Numbered from the stretch's first letter, positions 24,492-34,834 are shown. The stretch: 64,000 nucleotides of DNA from Paludibacteraceae bacterium (GCA_024692565.1 JAILMN010000029.1:1-64000); one strand, 5' to 3'. Notes: generated by a model not told the origin, from the sequence alone. Numbers and translations are program-made.

Positions 24492-26543
24492 ATGGCAGAT
24501 CAAACGAATAAACAGATGCCGCAGCGGCAGAATCAGCCGCATAAGAAAAACGGCAATACTCCTAACGGTCCACGCCGATGGGTAAGCCTTCTCTTTTATA
24601 CCTTAGCGTTCGCGTTCTTGGGTTTCTGGCTCTTTGGTCCGAAAGACGGAGAGGGTGCAAGTAAGAATCTGAGTTACACGAAGTTAACGGCGTATATAGA
24701 GTCCGGAGCAGTAGAGAAAATCGAGGTGACGGACGACCTGCAGGCAACCGCACACGTGAAGCCGCAGAGTTACACGTTGGTTTTCGGAACGCAAGCTGAC
24801 GGCGAGAAGGCGAAAGGGAAGTTGCACACGCAGGTGCCTTCGTTAGAGGAGTTTTCAAAATACATGGATGGCGTGAACGCATCGCGTAAGGCGGACGGCC
24901 AGGCGGCAATCGATGTGTCGTTTACCAAATCGAAAGAGTATTGGTACGTCATTCTCATCAATGTATTACCTATCGCGCTGATGATCCTATTCTTCGTGTA
25001 CTTGAGTCGTGGGATGGGTAGTATGAGTAGCGGCGGCGGTATCTTCGGTGTCGGAAGAGCCAAAGCGCAGTTGTTCGATACGAACAAAAAGGACAAAGTG
25101 ACGTTCCAGGACGTAGCGGGTCTGTACGGTGCGAAGCAGGAAGTGCAGGAGATTGTGGAGTTCTTGAAGAACCCGAAGAAATACACGGAGATAGGAGCTA
25201 AGATTCCCAAAGGAGCGTTGCTTGTAGGCCCTCCGGGTACAGGTAAGACACTGTTGGCGAAAGCGGTAGCGGGTGAAGCGAACGTGCCGTTTTTCTCGAT
25301 GTCGGGTAGCGATTTCGTAGAGATGTTCGTGGGCGTTGGTGCCAGCCGTGTGCGTGACCTTTTCCGTCAGGCGAAAGAGAAAGCTCCGGCGATCATCTTT
25401 ATCGATGAGATTGACGCGATCGGTCGAAGTCGTAGCAAAGGTGTGATGACCGGCGGAAACGACGAACGCGAGAGCACGCTGAATCAGTTATTGACCGAGA
25501 TGGATGGTTTCGGTACGAACAGCGGCGTGATCATCTTGGCGGCAACCAACCGCGCAGATGTGTTAGACGCGGCATTGCTGCGTGCAGGTCGTTTTGACCG
25601 ACAGATACATGTAGAGTTGCCGGACTTGCAAGAGCGCAAAGAGATTTTCCAGGTTCATCTGAGACCGATTAAGTTGGACGAGAGTGTTGACGTGGATTTC
25701 CTCAGCAAACAGACGCCGGGTTTCTCGGGTGCCGACATCGCGAATGTATGTAACGAGGCGGCTCTGATCGCGGCTCGCGGCGGACGTAAGAAAGTGACGA
25801 AACAGGACTTCATGGACGCTGTTGACCGTATCGTTGGCGGTTTGGAGCGCAAGAATAAGATCATGACCGACGACGAGAAGAAGTCGATTGCCTACCACGA
25901 GGCGGGACACGCAACAATCAGTTGGATGTTGCGTTGGGCTAATCCGCTGGTGAAGGTGACGATCGTACCTCGCGGCATGGCGTTAGGTGCGGCGTGGTAC
26001 TTGCCGGAAGAGCGTCAGTTGACCAACGAGGAACACATCCTCGATGAGTTATGCTCGTTACTTGGCGGTCGTGCAGCCGAACAGTTGTTCCTCGATCAGA
26101 CGTCTACCGGTGCGCTGAATGACCTTGAGCGCGCTACCAAACAGGCTTATTCGATGGTTGCCTTCTACGGCATGAGTGACCGGCTGAAAGACGTCAGTTT
26201 CTATGACTCCACGGGTCGTTACGACTATGGATTTGTGAAGCCTTATTCGGAAGAGACGGCAAAGACGATAGACGAGGAGACGAAGCGTATTATCGCTGAC
26301 CAGATGGCGCGTGCGAAGAAGATTTTGACCGAACATGCAGATGGTCATCATCAGTTGGCGCAACTGCTCATCGAGCGCGAGGTGATCACCAGCGAAGATG
26401 TAGAGCGTATCCTCGGTCCGCGTCCATGGAAGAGCCGCGGAGATGAATTGCTTGAAGCCAACGCCGCAGGGGCAAAGGAAGAAAAGCCGAAAGTAAAAAG
26501 AACACGTAAAAAGAAAGAAGATAATGAAACGACTATTGCTTAA
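24492..26543 (+). CDS. ftsH: ATP-dependent zinc metalloprotease FtsH
   Basis: 683-residue membrane-anchored AAA+ protease for quality control of membrane and cytosolic proteins. There are two membrane segments (about residues 30-48 and 151-172) flanking a small periplasmic domain. The AAA domain has Walker A GPPGTGKT (246-253), Walker [15 protein letters not shown] (near 301-314) and the second region of homology [20 protein letters not shown]. The zinc site HEAGH lies at about 469-473, with the third ligand Asp in [12 protein letters not shown]. The C-terminus is Lys/Arg/Glu-rich. The final 20 bases overlap the M16 peptidase gene. Confidence 0.97.
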   Translation: MADQTNKQMPQRQNQPHKKNGNTPNGPRRWVSLLFYTLAFAFLGFWLFGPKDGEGASKNLSYTKLTAYIESGAVEKIEVTDDLQATAHVKPQSYTLVFGTQADGEKAKGKLHTQVPSLEEFSKYMDGVNASRKADGQAAIDVSFTKSKEYWYVILINVLPIALMILFFVYLSRGMGSMSSGGGIFGVGRAKAQLFDTNKKDKVTFQDVAGLYGAKQEVQEIVEFLKNPKKYTEIGAKIPKGALLVGPPGTGKTLLAKAVAGEANVPFFSMSGSDFVEMFVGVGASRVRDLFRQAKEKAPAIIFIDEIDAIGRSRSKGVMTGGNDERESTLNQLLTEMDGFGTNSGVIILAATNRADVLDAALLRAGRFDRQIHVELPDLQERKEIFQVHLRPIKLDESVDVDFLSKQTPGFSGADIANVCNEAALIAARGGRKKVTKQDFMDAVDRIVGGLERKNKIMTDDEKKSIAYHEAGHATISWMLRWANPLVKVTIVPRGMALGAAWYLPEERQLTNEEHILDELCSLLGGRAAEQLFLDQTSTGALNDLERATKQAYSMVAFYGMSDRLKDVSFYDSTGRYDYGFVKPYSEETAKTIDEETKRIIADQMARAKKILTEHADGHHQLAQLLIEREVITSEDVERILGPRPWKSRGDELLEANAAGAKEEKPKVKRTRKKKEDNETTIA

Positions 26544-29328
26544 CATCGTGCTGCTGTGCGCAGCGATGACCGTTTCGGCGCAGATGCCGGAGAAACTGCC
26601 GATGGACCCTGACGTTCGTTACGGCAAGTTAGACAACGGACTGACGTATTACATCCGTCACAATGAGCAACCCAAGCAACGTTGCGAGTTCCACATTGCT
26701 CAAGCGGTAGGTGCTATCCTCGAAGAGGATCATCAGAACGGCTTGGCGCACTTCCTGGAGCATATGGCCTTCAACGGTACGCAGCATTTTGAGGGGAAAG
26801 GCATCATCAACTATTTCGAGTCGATAGGTGTTAACTTCGGCGGAAATATCAATGCCTACACCTCTATTGACGAGACCGTTTATCGTCTGAGCGACGTGCC
26901 GACTTACCGCGAAGGTATCATTGACTCCGCGCTGCTGGTGATGCACGACTGGAGTTGCGGTCTGTCGCTGTTGGACGAAGAGATTGATGCCGAACGCGGT
27001 GTGATTCTCGAAGAATGGCGCACGGGACGTACTGCTCGTCGTCGTATTTGGAAAGAGTTGAACGCGAAGATGTACCCGGGCACGCAGTACGCCAAACGCG
27101 ACGTCATCGGTGACACAGCGGTCATCAATAACTTCGCATACCAGGCACTTCGCGACTACTATCACAAATGGTACGGACCTGATAATCAGGCTATTATCGT
27201 TGTGGGTGATATTGATGTAGATGCTATCGAAGCGAAGATCAAAGCGTTGTGGAAAGATGTGCCGCGTCGTAAGAACTTCGGCGAGCGTCCTATCTACACG
27301 GTTAATCATAACGACAAACCGCTGGTAGCTATAGTGACTGATCCCGAGGCAGAAGGAACACGCATCACGCTGGAGTACAAGTTCGACCAGCTGCCTGAAG
27401 ACAAACAGGGTTCGTCACAGGAATACATGCTGAAGATGGTTCGTGACTTGGCGTGCGACATGCTCAATAACCGTTTCTCGGAGTTGGCATTGGATCCCAA
27501 GGCTTCGTTCGTAGGCGCAGGTTGTCAGTACGGCGAGGCAGCGAAGAAAATGGATGCTTTCTATGCGGTTTCCGTCCCCAAAGAGGGTCATGAGACCGAG
27601 GCCTACAAGGACCTGATTTTCCAATTGGAAAAGATGCACCGCTATGGTTTCACGCAGAGTGAGTTGGACCGCGTGAAGAGCGAGAAAATGAACTCGATGG
27701 AGAAATACTACAACGAGCGTAACACCCGCAAAAACATCACGTTGGCGCGTGAGTGTATCCGTCATTTCGAGGACGGCGAGTCGATGCCGGGAGCACAGTG
27801 GGAGTTCGAATTTGTGCAAGCTACGCTGCCGCTTGTTTCGTTGGAGACTGTCAATAATGTCGCCAAAGCGCTTATTCATAAAAACCCGACCATCGCTATC
27901 TCGGGTCTGGAGAAAGAAGGCGTGCATATTCCTTCGGAAGCTACCATCCTCGAAACGCTGAAGGCACAGAGCGAGTTGGCGATTGAAGCGCCGGTAGAGG
28001 AAGTTATTGACAGCGAGTTAGTGAAGAAAGCTCCGCGCAAAGGTAAGATCAAATCCTTCCGTCAGAACGAGGACGTTGCTTCCACCGAGTGGATCCTTTC
28101 CAATGGTATTAAAGTTATCTTCCACCCCACGGAGTTTAAGGCTGACGAGATCTTGATGCGTGGTTTCTCGAAAGGCGGTCTGACGCAAGTGGCTACCGAA
28201 GATCTGCCGTCTGCAATGGTTGCGACGTCTATTATCGGCATGTCCGGTTTAGGTCGTTTCAATGCGACGCAATTGGAGAAAGCGCTGACGGGTAAGACCG
28301 TGTCGGTTGATCCGGATATCAATGAGAATACGGAGCAGATAGCGGGTTCGTCATCCGTTAAAGACCTTGAGACGCTACTGCAGTTGACCTATCTCTATTT
28401 CACCGCGCCGCGTCGTGACGAAGAGGCATACCAAACCTTTATGGCGCTGATGAAAACGCAGTTGATCAACCGTGATAAGAACCCCAAGACGACCTTCTCG
28501 GATTCGATTCAGATGATGAGTACCAACCACTCCGAGCGTACCATTCTGTTCGACACAACGGCACTGAAACATGTGAGTCTTGACCGTGCAATGGCTGTTT
28601 ACAAGGAACGCTTTGCGAACCCTGCGGACTTCACCTTCATCTTCGTGGGTAACATCAACCCCTCCGACCAGAAAGTGCAGGATCTCGTGTGCCAATGGCT
28701 CGGTAGCTTGAAGACCAACAAGAAGAAAATCGAAGAGGTGGTTGACCATAACGTGACCGTGACATTGGGCAAGCAGAAGAACTATTTCAGCCGCTCGATG
28801 GAGACCACGACTGCTTCCAACCGTATCCAATACACGTCTTACGATATGCCGTACAACAAGGCGAATGACCTGAATATGGAGATCATCGGTCGTATCCTGA
28901 GTACGCGCTATTTGGAGTCTATCCGTGAGCGCGAAGGCGGTTCGTACGGCGTAGGTACGTACGGCTATATGACTATCCTGCCGAAACCCAAAGCGGCTCT
29001 GCTCATGCAGTTCGACACCGACCCGCAGAAGCAGCAACGCTTGATGGAGATCATCCACGAGGAAGTGCAGACGATTGCCGATAACGGTCCGTTGGCGAGC
29101 GACTTGCAGAAAGAGAAAGAGTCGATGCTGAAAGACTATCAGGAGGATCTGGAAAAGAATACGTGGTGGCGTCAGGCGCTGTATATGTACTATATGTACG
29201 GCGAGAACGACATCCGCGACTATAAGCCGGCAGTAGAGGCGATTACGGCTGAGACCGTACAAAGCACGCTCAAAGAGTTGCTCAAAGCCGGCAATGTATT
29301 CGAGGTAGTGATGTTCCCTGAGAACTGA
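26524..29328 (+). CDS. M16 family metallopeptidase (insulinase/pitrilysin type)
   Basis: 934-residue secreted or periplasmic zinc peptidase. The signal peptide [20 protein letters not shown] is followed by DNGLTYYIRHNEQPKQRCEFHIAQAVGAILE and the inverted zinc motif HFLEH (H76, E79, H80; LAHFLEHMAFNGT). The distal Glu ligand is probably in EEIDAERGVILEEW. A second, inactive M16-like half begins around STEWILSNGIKVIFHPTEFKADEILMRGFSKGG, giving the usual clamshell. The start overlaps ftsH by 20 bases. lpxB follows 12 bases after the stop. Confidence 0.92.
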   Translation: MKRLLLNIVLLCAAMTVSAQMPEKLPMDPDVRYGKLDNGLTYYIRHNEQPKQRCEFHIAQAVGAILEEDHQNGLAHFLEHMAFNGTQHFEGKGIINYFESIGVNFGGNINAYTSIDETVYRLSDVPTYREGIIDSALLVMHDWSCGLSLLDEEIDAERGVILEEWRTGRTARRRIWKELNAKMYPGTQYAKRDVIGDTAVINNFAYQALRDYYHKWYGPDNQAIIVVGDIDVDAIEAKIKALWKDVPRRKNFGERPIYTVNHNDKPLVAIVTDPEAEGTRITLEYKFDQLPEDKQGSSQEYMLKMVRDLACDMLNNRFSELALDPKASFVGAGCQYGEAAKKMDAFYAVSVPKEGHETEAYKDLIFQLEKMHRYGFTQSELDRVKSEKMNSMEKYYNERNTRKNITLARECIRHFEDGESMPGAQWEFEFVQATLPLVSLETVNNVAKALIHKNPTIAISGLEKEGVHIPSEATILETLKAQSELAIEAPVEEVIDSELVKKAPRKGKIKSFRQNEDVASTEWILSNGIKVIFHPTEFKADEILMRGFSKGGLTQVATEDLPSAMVATSIIGMSGLGRFNATQLEKALTGKTVSVDPDINENTEQIAGSSSVKDLETLLQLTYLYFTAPRRDEEAYQTFMALMKTQLINRDKNPKTTFSDSIQMMSTNHSERTILFDTTALKHVSLDRAMAVYKERFANPADFTFIFVGNINPSDQKVQDLVCQWLGSLKTNKKKIEEVVDHNVTVTLGKQKNYFSRSMETTTASNRIQYTSYDMPYNKANDLNMEIIGRILSTRYLESIREREGGSYGVGTYGYMTILPKPKAALLMQFDTDPQKQQRLMEIIHEEVQTIADNGPLASDLQKEKESMLKDYQEDLEKNTWWRQALYMYYMYGENDIRDYKPAVEAITAETVQSTLKELLKAGNVFEVVMFPEN

Positions 29329-29340
29329 TAGTTGAAACGG

Positions 29341-30435
29341 ATGAAGTATTTTCTGATAGCAGGCGAAGCATCGGGAGACAAACACGCGGCAGCGCTGATT
29401 GCGCAGATCAAACAGCGTGATCCGAAGGCGCAATTCATAGGACTCGGCGGTGACCAAATGGCCTCCGCCGGGTGCCGTCTCTATCAGCATGTACGCTTTA
29501 TGGCTTTCATGGGCTTTGTGCCCGTGCTGCGCAATATGGGACAGGTGCGGCGTAATTTCCGCCTGACGCACGAGGCGCTGCTGACCGAACAACCGGACGC
29601 ACTGATTCTCATTGACTACCCCTCGTTTAACTTGCAAATAGCGGCATTCTGTCGCAAGCATCTGTCGCAGACAAAGATTTTCTATTACATACCGCCGAAA
29701 GTGTGGGCGTGGAAGCGCAGGCGAATCCATAAGATCGCGCGTCTGTGTGACGAAGTGCTCGGTATCTTTCCGTTCGAACCGGATTTCTATGCCCGTTACG
29801 GCTACCGCTGCACCTACGTAGGCAACCCGACGGCAGAGGAGTTGGTGGATGTACAGAATACAGACCGAATGCAGACAATCGCTATTTTGCCGGGTAGCAG
29901 GGCAAGCGAGATCAGTCATTGTCTGCCGCGTATGCTCGCTGCGGCGCGACAGTTTGCGGACTATCGTATCACGGTTTGCGCTGCACCGGGTATTGACGAC
30001 TCTTTCTATGCTCCGTATTTGAGTGAACACGAGACTTTGACACGCGACACTTTGGGTGCATTGCAAACCGCCCAAGCGGCTATCGTCAACTCCGGCACAG
30101 CAACGCTGGAAGCCGCACTGATCGGTTGCCCGCAAGTAGCCGTTTATCACATAGCGTTGTCGTGGTTGATAGGCCTCATTCGTTGGGCGCAACCGCTTGT
30201 ATTCTCTATCCGCTATTTCACGCCGGTAAACATCATCGCCGGCAAACAGGTTATTCGCGAATGCGTCGCCAACGAGTTCACCACGCAGAACGTTGTTCGC
30301 GAGTTACACCAACTGCTGCACGATGAACAATATAAAAAAGAAATGCTCGCATCGTACGAGCAAATCCGTTCTATCTTAGGTGCGCAACCGGCTTCATCTA
30401 CCGCTGCCGCTATCATCACATCGAGACTAAAATAG
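29341..30435 (+). CDS. lpxB: Lipid-A-disaccharide synthase
   Basis: 364-residue GT19 glycosyltransferase that joins UDP-diacylglucosamine and lipid X to form lipid A disaccharide at the inner membrane. Signature stretches are MKYFLIAGEASGDKHAAALI, FMGFVPVLRNM, IDYPSFNLQIA, FYYIPPKVWAWKRRRIHKIARLCDEVLGIFPFEPDFY, YVGNPTAEEL, ILPGSRASEIS and AAIVNSGTATLEAAL. I prefer the ATG at 29341 to a TTG nine bases earlier. Its last 20 bases overlap the convergent small membrane-protein gene. surE, often beside lpxB in this group, lies just beyond on the other strand. Confidence 0.95.
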   Translation: MKYFLIAGEASGDKHAAALIAQIKQRDPKAQFIGLGGDQMASAGCRLYQHVRFMAFMGFVPVLRNMGQVRRNFRLTHEALLTEQPDALILIDYPSFNLQIAAFCRKHLSQTKIFYYIPPKVWAWKRRRIHKIARLCDEVLGIFPFEPDFYARYGYRCTYVGNPTAEELVDVQNTDRMQTIAILPGSRASEISHCLPRMLAAARQFADYRITVCAAPGIDDSFYAPYLSEHETLTRDTLGALQTAQAAIVNSGTATLEAALIGCPQVAVYHIALSWLIGLIRWAQPLVFSIRYFTPVNIIAGKQVIRECVANEFTTQNVVRELHQLLHDEQYKKEMLASYEQIRSILGAQPASSTAAAIITSRLK

Positions 30436-30694
30436 TAGCCAGGAGGTAAGGCATCGTGCCGATCAGTACCCCTTTGGCGAGCCGCCATGTATCGGTGGTG
30501 TAGAATACGAATATCAGCGCTAAGTCGGGGAAAATACTGACGAGCAGCAGTTTGCTTAGTACACCGCCGGCTTGGAACTGCAGCGTCTGCAGCGGATACC
30601 ACAGGTTCATCGCCTCGATATAGATCAAGGCGAATGCTGCCGGCAAGATCAGTCCCACCAAGATACCTATCCAATAGCGGTCAAAGCGATCCAT
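30416..30694 (-). CDS. Hypothetical small membrane protein
   Basis: 92-residue protein with about three membrane segments (near residues 7-27, 44-62 and 69-90). MDRFDRYWIGILVGLILPAAFALIYI is a plausible first helix. I place the start at 30694, overlapping surE by 14 bases; a longer reading frame to 30796 would run deep inside surE. No family is recognised. It is the last gene of the rfbA-surE operon, and its end overlaps lpxB by 20 bases from the other strand. Confidence 0.6.
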   Translation of the reverse strand: MDRFDRYWIGILVGLILPAAFALIYIEAMNLWYPLQTLQFQAGGVLSKLLLVSIFPDLALIFVFYTTDTWRLAKGVLIGTMPYLLATILVSM

Positions 30695-31424
30695 AGTCTG
30701 TCCAATCCAAAGTAAGCGGTGTGATAGCCAGCAGTTGATGGTCCATCGCCCAAATATCGGTGTCTGTAGCCGAAGGTTCATCATTGATAAACTCACCGCC
30801 TAAAGACCATCCTTTAAGTGCTCCTTCGGGTAGCGGTTCCTTCAATTCCACCAATTCGTTTGCCCAATGTCCGACGCACTGACGCGTCCAACGGATACCT
30901 TCAATCTCACCCAACGGTGCATTGATATTAAATACCGTCCGCGGTGCTATTCCTTCTTCATACAAATGTTGCGTCACCTCGGCTAAGAAGGGTTGCAACC
31001 AATGCAGATCGACGTCCAACTCATGACTGTTGATCGACCATCCGATAGCCGGAATACCTTTTTCTGCCGCTACGAGGCAAGCACCGATCGTACCCGAATA
31101 CATGGCGTTGATAGCTGCGTTACTGCCGTGGTTGATACCTGATACCACAAGGTCAATCGGTTTATCCGGAAAGAGATATTCACGCGCTACTTTGATGCAG
31201 TCTGCCGGTGTGCCGCTCGTAACATACACCTCTGCGCCGTTGAGGTCATGTTCCTTGATGCGACGCAGATAGAACGGTTTGGCAGCAGTAATCGACGCTC
31301 CGAATCCGCTACGCGGGCCATCCGGTGCTATCACCGTCACGTGACCTAATTTGGTCATCTCTTTCGCCAGCAGACGAATGCCTGCTGTGCCCCAACCATC
31401 ATCATTGACAACAACAATATTCAT
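30681..31424 (-). CDS. surE: 5'/3'-nucleotidase SurE
   Basis: 247-residue metal-dependent phosphatase acting on nucleoside monophosphates. MNIVVVNDDGW carries the metal-binding D8-D9. APDGPRSGFGASIT is the SurE serine loop. YVTSGTPADCIKVA and DLVVSGINHGSNAAINAMYSGTIGACLVAAEKGIPAIGWSI are family blocks, the Asn in GINHGSN being a metal ligand. It lies in the operon after glmM (15-base gap), where it may salvage nucleotides. Confidence 0.95.
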   Translation of the reverse strand: MNIVVVNDDGWGTAGIRLLAKEMTKLGHVTVIAPDGPRSGFGASITAAKPFYLRRIKEHDLNGAEVYVTSGTPADCIKVAREYLFPDKPIDLVVSGINHGSNAAINAMYSGTIGACLVAAEKGIPAIGWSINSHELDVDLHWLQPFLAEVTQHLYEEGIAPRTVFNINAPLGEIEGIRWTRQCVGHWANELVELKEPLPEGALKGWSLGGEFINDEPSATDTDIWAMDHQLLAITPLTLDWTDYGSL

Positions 31425-31439
31425 TGACGATAGACAGAT

Positions 31440-32813
31440 TTACGATTTTACGACAGCCATAACTTGTTGCGCGAGTTTATTCGCTTCCTCCATCGTTGCG
31501 GCTTCTGAATAAACACGAATAATCGGTTCGGTATTCGACTTACGCAGATGTACCCAGCCGTCTGCAAAATCAATCTTCACGCCGTCTTGGTCATTGACGC
31601 GTTCGTTCTTGTATAAGTCCTTCACCCGCGTAAGGATAGCATCCACATCGGTGTCCGGCGTCAGGTCAATACGGTTCTTACTGATGCAGTAGTCCGGCAA
31701 CGTGCGACGTAACTCGCTCACTTTCATATTGAGGTGTGCCAAATGGCTCAAGAAAAGGGCGATACCCACCAGCGCGTCACGCCCGTAATGGCACTCGGGA
31801 TAAATCACACCGCCATTGCCTTCACCGCCGATGACTGCGTGCACGCGTTTCATCTGTGCTACCACATTCACTTCACCGACTGCGCTCGCGCTGTATTCAC
31901 CGCCATGCGCACGCGTTACATCGCTCAACGCACGAGTAGAGGACATATTGCTTACTGTGTTTCCGGGCGTATGACGCAAGATGTAATCCGCTACGCTCAC
32001 GAGCGTATATTCCTCGCCGAACATGTCTCCATTCTCACAGATGATAGCCAAACGGTCGACATCCGGATCGACCACAAAACCTACATCCGCCTTACCGCTC
32101 TTGAGCAGATCGCTGATCTCGGTCAGGTGTTGCGGAAGGGGTTCGGGATTATGCGGGAAATGACCATTCGGTGTGCAGTTGAGTTCGATGATGTTCTGTA
32201 CTCCTACGGCGCGCAGGATAGCCGGAATAGCGAGTCCGCCTACCGAGTTCACGCAATCAATAGCAACCGTGAAATTGCGCTTCTTGATCGCCTCTACGTC
32301 AACCAATTTGAGATTCAGTACCTGCTGCACATGGAACGGCAGATAGTCTTTGCTCGTCATGTGTCCCAGTGCATCTACCTCGGCAAACGTGAAGTCCTCA
32401 GCCTCAGCGATGGCGAGCACTCCTTTACCTTCGGCATCATTAAGAAACTCACCGTGCTCGTTGAGCAATTTGAGCGCATTCCATTGTTTGGGATTGTGGC
32501 TGGCGGTAAGGATGATTCCTCCTGCAGCTTTCTCACCCGTTACTGCCAATTCAGTTGTCGGCGTAGTCGCCAAACCGATATTGACTACATCGTAACCCAT
32601 TCCCATGAGTGTCCCGCACACAATCTGCTCTACCATATGGCCGCTCAGGCGGGCGTCACGCCCCACTACAATCACGTTATTATCCGGCAATGCCGCACGA
32701 CGCTGTGTAGCATAAGCAGCCGTAAAACGAACGATATCCACAGGGTTCAGACCATCGCCTACGCGACCGCCGATAGTCCCGCGGATGCCGGAAATAGATT
32801 TAACTAAACTCAT
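31440..32813 (-). CDS. glmM: Phosphoglucosamine mutase
   Basis: 457-residue alpha-D-phosphohexomutase. The SISGIRGTIGG N-terminus, the active-site phosphoserine S105 in TASHNPKQWNALKLL, the metal loop DPDVDRLAI, the sugar-specificity loop GGEGNGGVIYPECHYGRD, and the C-terminal phosphate-binding RKSNTEPIIRVYSEA are all visible. It makes glucosamine-1-phosphate for peptidoglycan and lipopolysaccharide. The bacteroidal GlmM/phosphomannomutase boundary is not sharp, so a phosphomannomutase role is the alternative. It follows the DUF4827-like gene by 1 base. Confidence 0.88.
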   Translation of the reverse strand: MSLVKSISGIRGTIGGRVGDGLNPVDIVRFTAAYATQRRAALPDNNVIVVGRDARLSGHMVEQIVCGTLMGMGYDVVNIGLATTPTTELAVTGEKAAGGIILTASHNPKQWNALKLLNEHGEFLNDAEGKGVLAIAEAEDFTFAEVDALGHMTSKDYLPFHVQQVLNLKLVDVEAIKKRNFTVAIDCVNSVGGLAIPAILRAVGVQNIIELNCTPNGHFPHNPEPLPQHLTEISDLLKSGKADVGFVVDPDVDRLAIICENGDMFGEEYTLVSVADYILRHTPGNTVSNMSSTRALSDVTRAHGGEYSASAVGEVNVVAQMKRVHAVIGGEGNGGVIYPECHYGRDALVGIALFLSHLAHLNMKVSELRRTLPDYCISKNRIDLTPDTDVDAILTRVKDLYKNERVNDQDGVKIDFADGWVHLRKSNTEPIIRVYSEAATMEEANKLAQQVMAVVKS

Positions 32814-32814
32814 A

Positions 32815-33393
32815 TTATTGCTTTACTTTGATTTTCAGAATATAGACATACGGCGTGACCGAAGTCTGATCCACCGTGAAACCCAATTTACTGGGCACAA
32901 TGATCTCACATTGCGAGTCCGGATACTTCATCAGTTTCACCGCCACATGCCATGCTTTCGCCTCGCAGTCGCTCAAATGGCCATAGTGGAACTCATAGGG
33001 ATAAGCCTGGTCGAGCGTTGTCCAATAACTCAAAGTATCCGGATTCTCCGTCAACTGGAATTGTTTGTACCGCGTCACGATGATATCGTTGGCCACAATG
33101 GTCAAATCAACGGTGTCTTGAAGCGTAGGACTGATCGAATCGATACGGATCGAATCACCGCGCTCAATGAGGTGGAAATAGAGGTTGTCGTAACCGCGCA
33201 CCTGATAATACTCTTTCTCTGTCCACACATGATTGACGTCCGGCTCTTCTTTGAGAATAACCAGATTGTTACGACTCAGGTAATTGGCAATCAGCCGATC
33301 CTCCTGATTTCGCAGATTATTATACGTGTTGTTAGCACAGCCGGTTGCAATGAGTGCAATGCCGACAAGCCATAGAAACAGGTTGTTCTTCAT
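32815..33393 (-). CDS. DUF4827-like FKBP-fold lipoprotein
   Basis: 192-residue predicted lipoprotein (MKNNLFLWLVGIALIATGC, Cys19). Segments NNLRNQEDRLIANYLSRNNLVIL and YYQVRGYDNLYFHLIERGDSI resemble Bacteroidota DUF4827 proteins. The C-terminal IIVPSKLGFTVDQTSVTPYVYILKIKVKQ is laid out like the end of an FKBP domain. It shares the Y/W-hydrophobic-H-hydrophobic-IERGD motif with the next upstream gene product, so the two are probably tandem paralogs. A periplasmic folding role is inference; catalytic FKBP residues are not obvious. Confidence 0.7.
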   Translation of the reverse strand: MKNNLFLWLVGIALIATGCANNTYNNLRNQEDRLIANYLSRNNLVILKEEPDVNHVWTEKEYYQVRGYDNLYFHLIERGDSIRIDSISPTLQDTVDLTIVANDIIVTRYKQFQLTENPDTLSYWTTLDQAYPYEFHYGHLSDCEAKAWHVAVKLMKYPDSQCEIIVPSKLGFTVDQTSVTPYVYILKIKVKQ

Positions 33394-33915
33394 TTATTTG
33401 ATTTCCATTTCGATAATTACATTTTCATAAGAGGGCACCTCTTCTGTCCCTTGCAGTCCGTACGCCGAGTACCACGGTACATACATGCGCGCTTGCGTCC
33501 CGCGATGCATGTCGCCGATATTATAATCCACGGCAGGAGGTAACTCGCGTTTGCCGATGCGATAGGTCTGCTCGGCATCCTGCAGCAGACGACCTTCCAG
33601 CGTGTATATACGCAGATGAATCAACCACTCTTCGTCTTCTGCCGGAGCCGGACTCTTGATGTCTCCGCGCTCGATGAAATGAATCCACACATTGCCGTCA
33701 TAGAGCGCATATGAATCCTCTTGCTGTTGCACAAGTTTGGTCAACTGCGCATCAGCCGCTTGCGCCATCTCCGAGTTGAGTTCCATCAGCCTCAGCTGTA
33801 CGCTATCCACTTTAGGTCCTTCACCCATTCGGTGAGCCGGCAGTTGCGGCGGTTGTTTGCGGCAACCACCCAAGAATATCAACAGTCCTATGAGCAAATA
33901 TACGTAGCGCTTCAT
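33394..33915 (-). CDS. FKBP-type peptidyl-prolyl isomerase-like lipoprotein
   Basis: 173-residue predicted lipoprotein (MKRYVYLLIGLLIFLGGC, Cys18). The N-terminal helix VQLRLMELNSEMAQAADAQLTKLVQQQ precedes an FKBP-like domain with VWIHFIERGD, LIHLRIYTLEGRLLQDAEQ and MYVPWYSAYGLQGTEEVPSYENVIIEMEI. The last resembles the classic FKBP P-x-x-x-A-Y-G...P-x-x-x-x-x-x-E-x-E-x end. It may resemble GldI, the gliding-associated FKBP lipoprotein of Bacteroidota. It lies between rfbA (1-base gap) and the DUF4827-like gene. Confidence 0.75.
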   Translation of the reverse strand: MKRYVYLLIGLLIFLGGCRKQPPQLPAHRMGEGPKVDSVQLRLMELNSEMAQAADAQLTKLVQQQEDSYALYDGNVWIHFIERGDIKSPAPAEDEEWLIHLRIYTLEGRLLQDAEQTYRIGKRELPPAVDYNIGDMHRGTQARMYVPWYSAYGLQGTEEVPSYENVIIEMEIK

Positions 33916-33916
33916 C

Positions 33917-34792
33917 TTAATTGCCTTTTGTTGCCAAACGCTCCAGATAACGACCGTAAGCCGTCTTCATCTCTTTGCCCAATTGCGCCAACTTCTCCGT
34001 ACTGATCCAACCGTTACGCCAAGCAATCTCCTCAATGCAACTCACATAGAAGCCCTGACGGTTTTGGATGGTAGCGATGAAATTACCGGCCTCTAACAGA
34101 CTGTCGCAGTTACCCGTATCGAGCCATGCGAAGCCACGACTGAACAGCTTCACTTTCAGCGTACCTTCATTCAGATAGATCTTATTGAGGTCCGTGATCT
34201 CATATTCGCCACGAGCGCTGGGTTTTAAGTTGGCCGCTTTCTCGCATACGGTGTCATCATAGAAATAGAGTCCCGGTACGGCATAATTGCTCTTCGGCTC
34301 CGCCGGTTTCTCTTCCAGCGACAGCACTTTGCCGTTTTCGTCAAACTCAACCACACCATACGCACGCGGGTCAGCTACTTCGTAGCCGAAGATCACCGCA
34401 CCGCCTTCTTGTGCCGAAGCCACAGCTTCCTGCAGCATACGCGCGAAGTGCTGACCGTAGAACATATTATCGCCCAAGATGAGACAACCCGCTTCGCCAT
34501 TCAGGAATTCGCTACCTAATACAAATGCTTGCGCCAAACCATTCGGAACCAACTGTACTTTGTAACTCAGCTTCATGCCGAGGCGGCTACCGTCACCTAA
34601 TAACTCCTCGAACATCGGCAGGTCACGCGGCGTACTGATGATCAGCACTTCGCGAATGCCCGCTAACATCAGCGCAGACAACGGATAATAAATCATCGGC
34701 TTGTCATACACCGGCATAATTTGTTTACTGATGGCTTTGCTCAACGGGTACAGACGCGTTGCGCTTCCCCCGGCTAAAATAATTCCTTTCAT
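33917..34792 (-). CDS. rfbA: Glucose-1-phosphate thymidylyltransferase
   Basis: 291-residue nucleotidyltransferase making dTDP-glucose from glucose-1-phosphate and dTTP, the first step to dTDP-rhamnose. [46 protein letters not shown] contains the G-G-x-G-T-R-like nucleotide loop and catalytic Lys. [11 protein letters not shown] and [30 protein letters not shown] are family blocks. [28 protein letters not shown] is the C-terminal signature. It is first in its operon, with a strong promoter at 34835-34878. No rfbBCD genes are in the window. Confidence 0.95.
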   Translation of the reverse strand: MKGIILAGGSATRLYPLSKAISKQIMPVYDKPMIYYPLSALMLAGIREVLIISTPRDLPMFEELLGDGSRLGMKLSYKVQLVPNGLAQAFVLGSEFLNGEAGCLILGDNMFYGQHFARMLQEAVASAQEGGAVIFGYEVADPRAYGVVEFDENGKVLSLEEKPAEPKSNYAVPGLYFYDDTVCEKAANLKPSARGEYEITDLNKIYLNEGTLKVKLFSRGFAWLDTGNCDSLLEAGNFIATIQNRQGFYVSCIEEIAWRNGWISTEKLAQLGKEMKTAYGRYLERLATKGN

Positions 34793-34834
34793 ATGATTTG
34801 TGTGTTATTGACTATCCTGTTGCGGCATTTGCCG

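Noticed and set aside
28375..30192. 605-codon open frame antisense to the M16 and lpxB genes
   Set aside because: It overlaps two clearly real genes, has Arg/His/Leu-rich composition and no domain.
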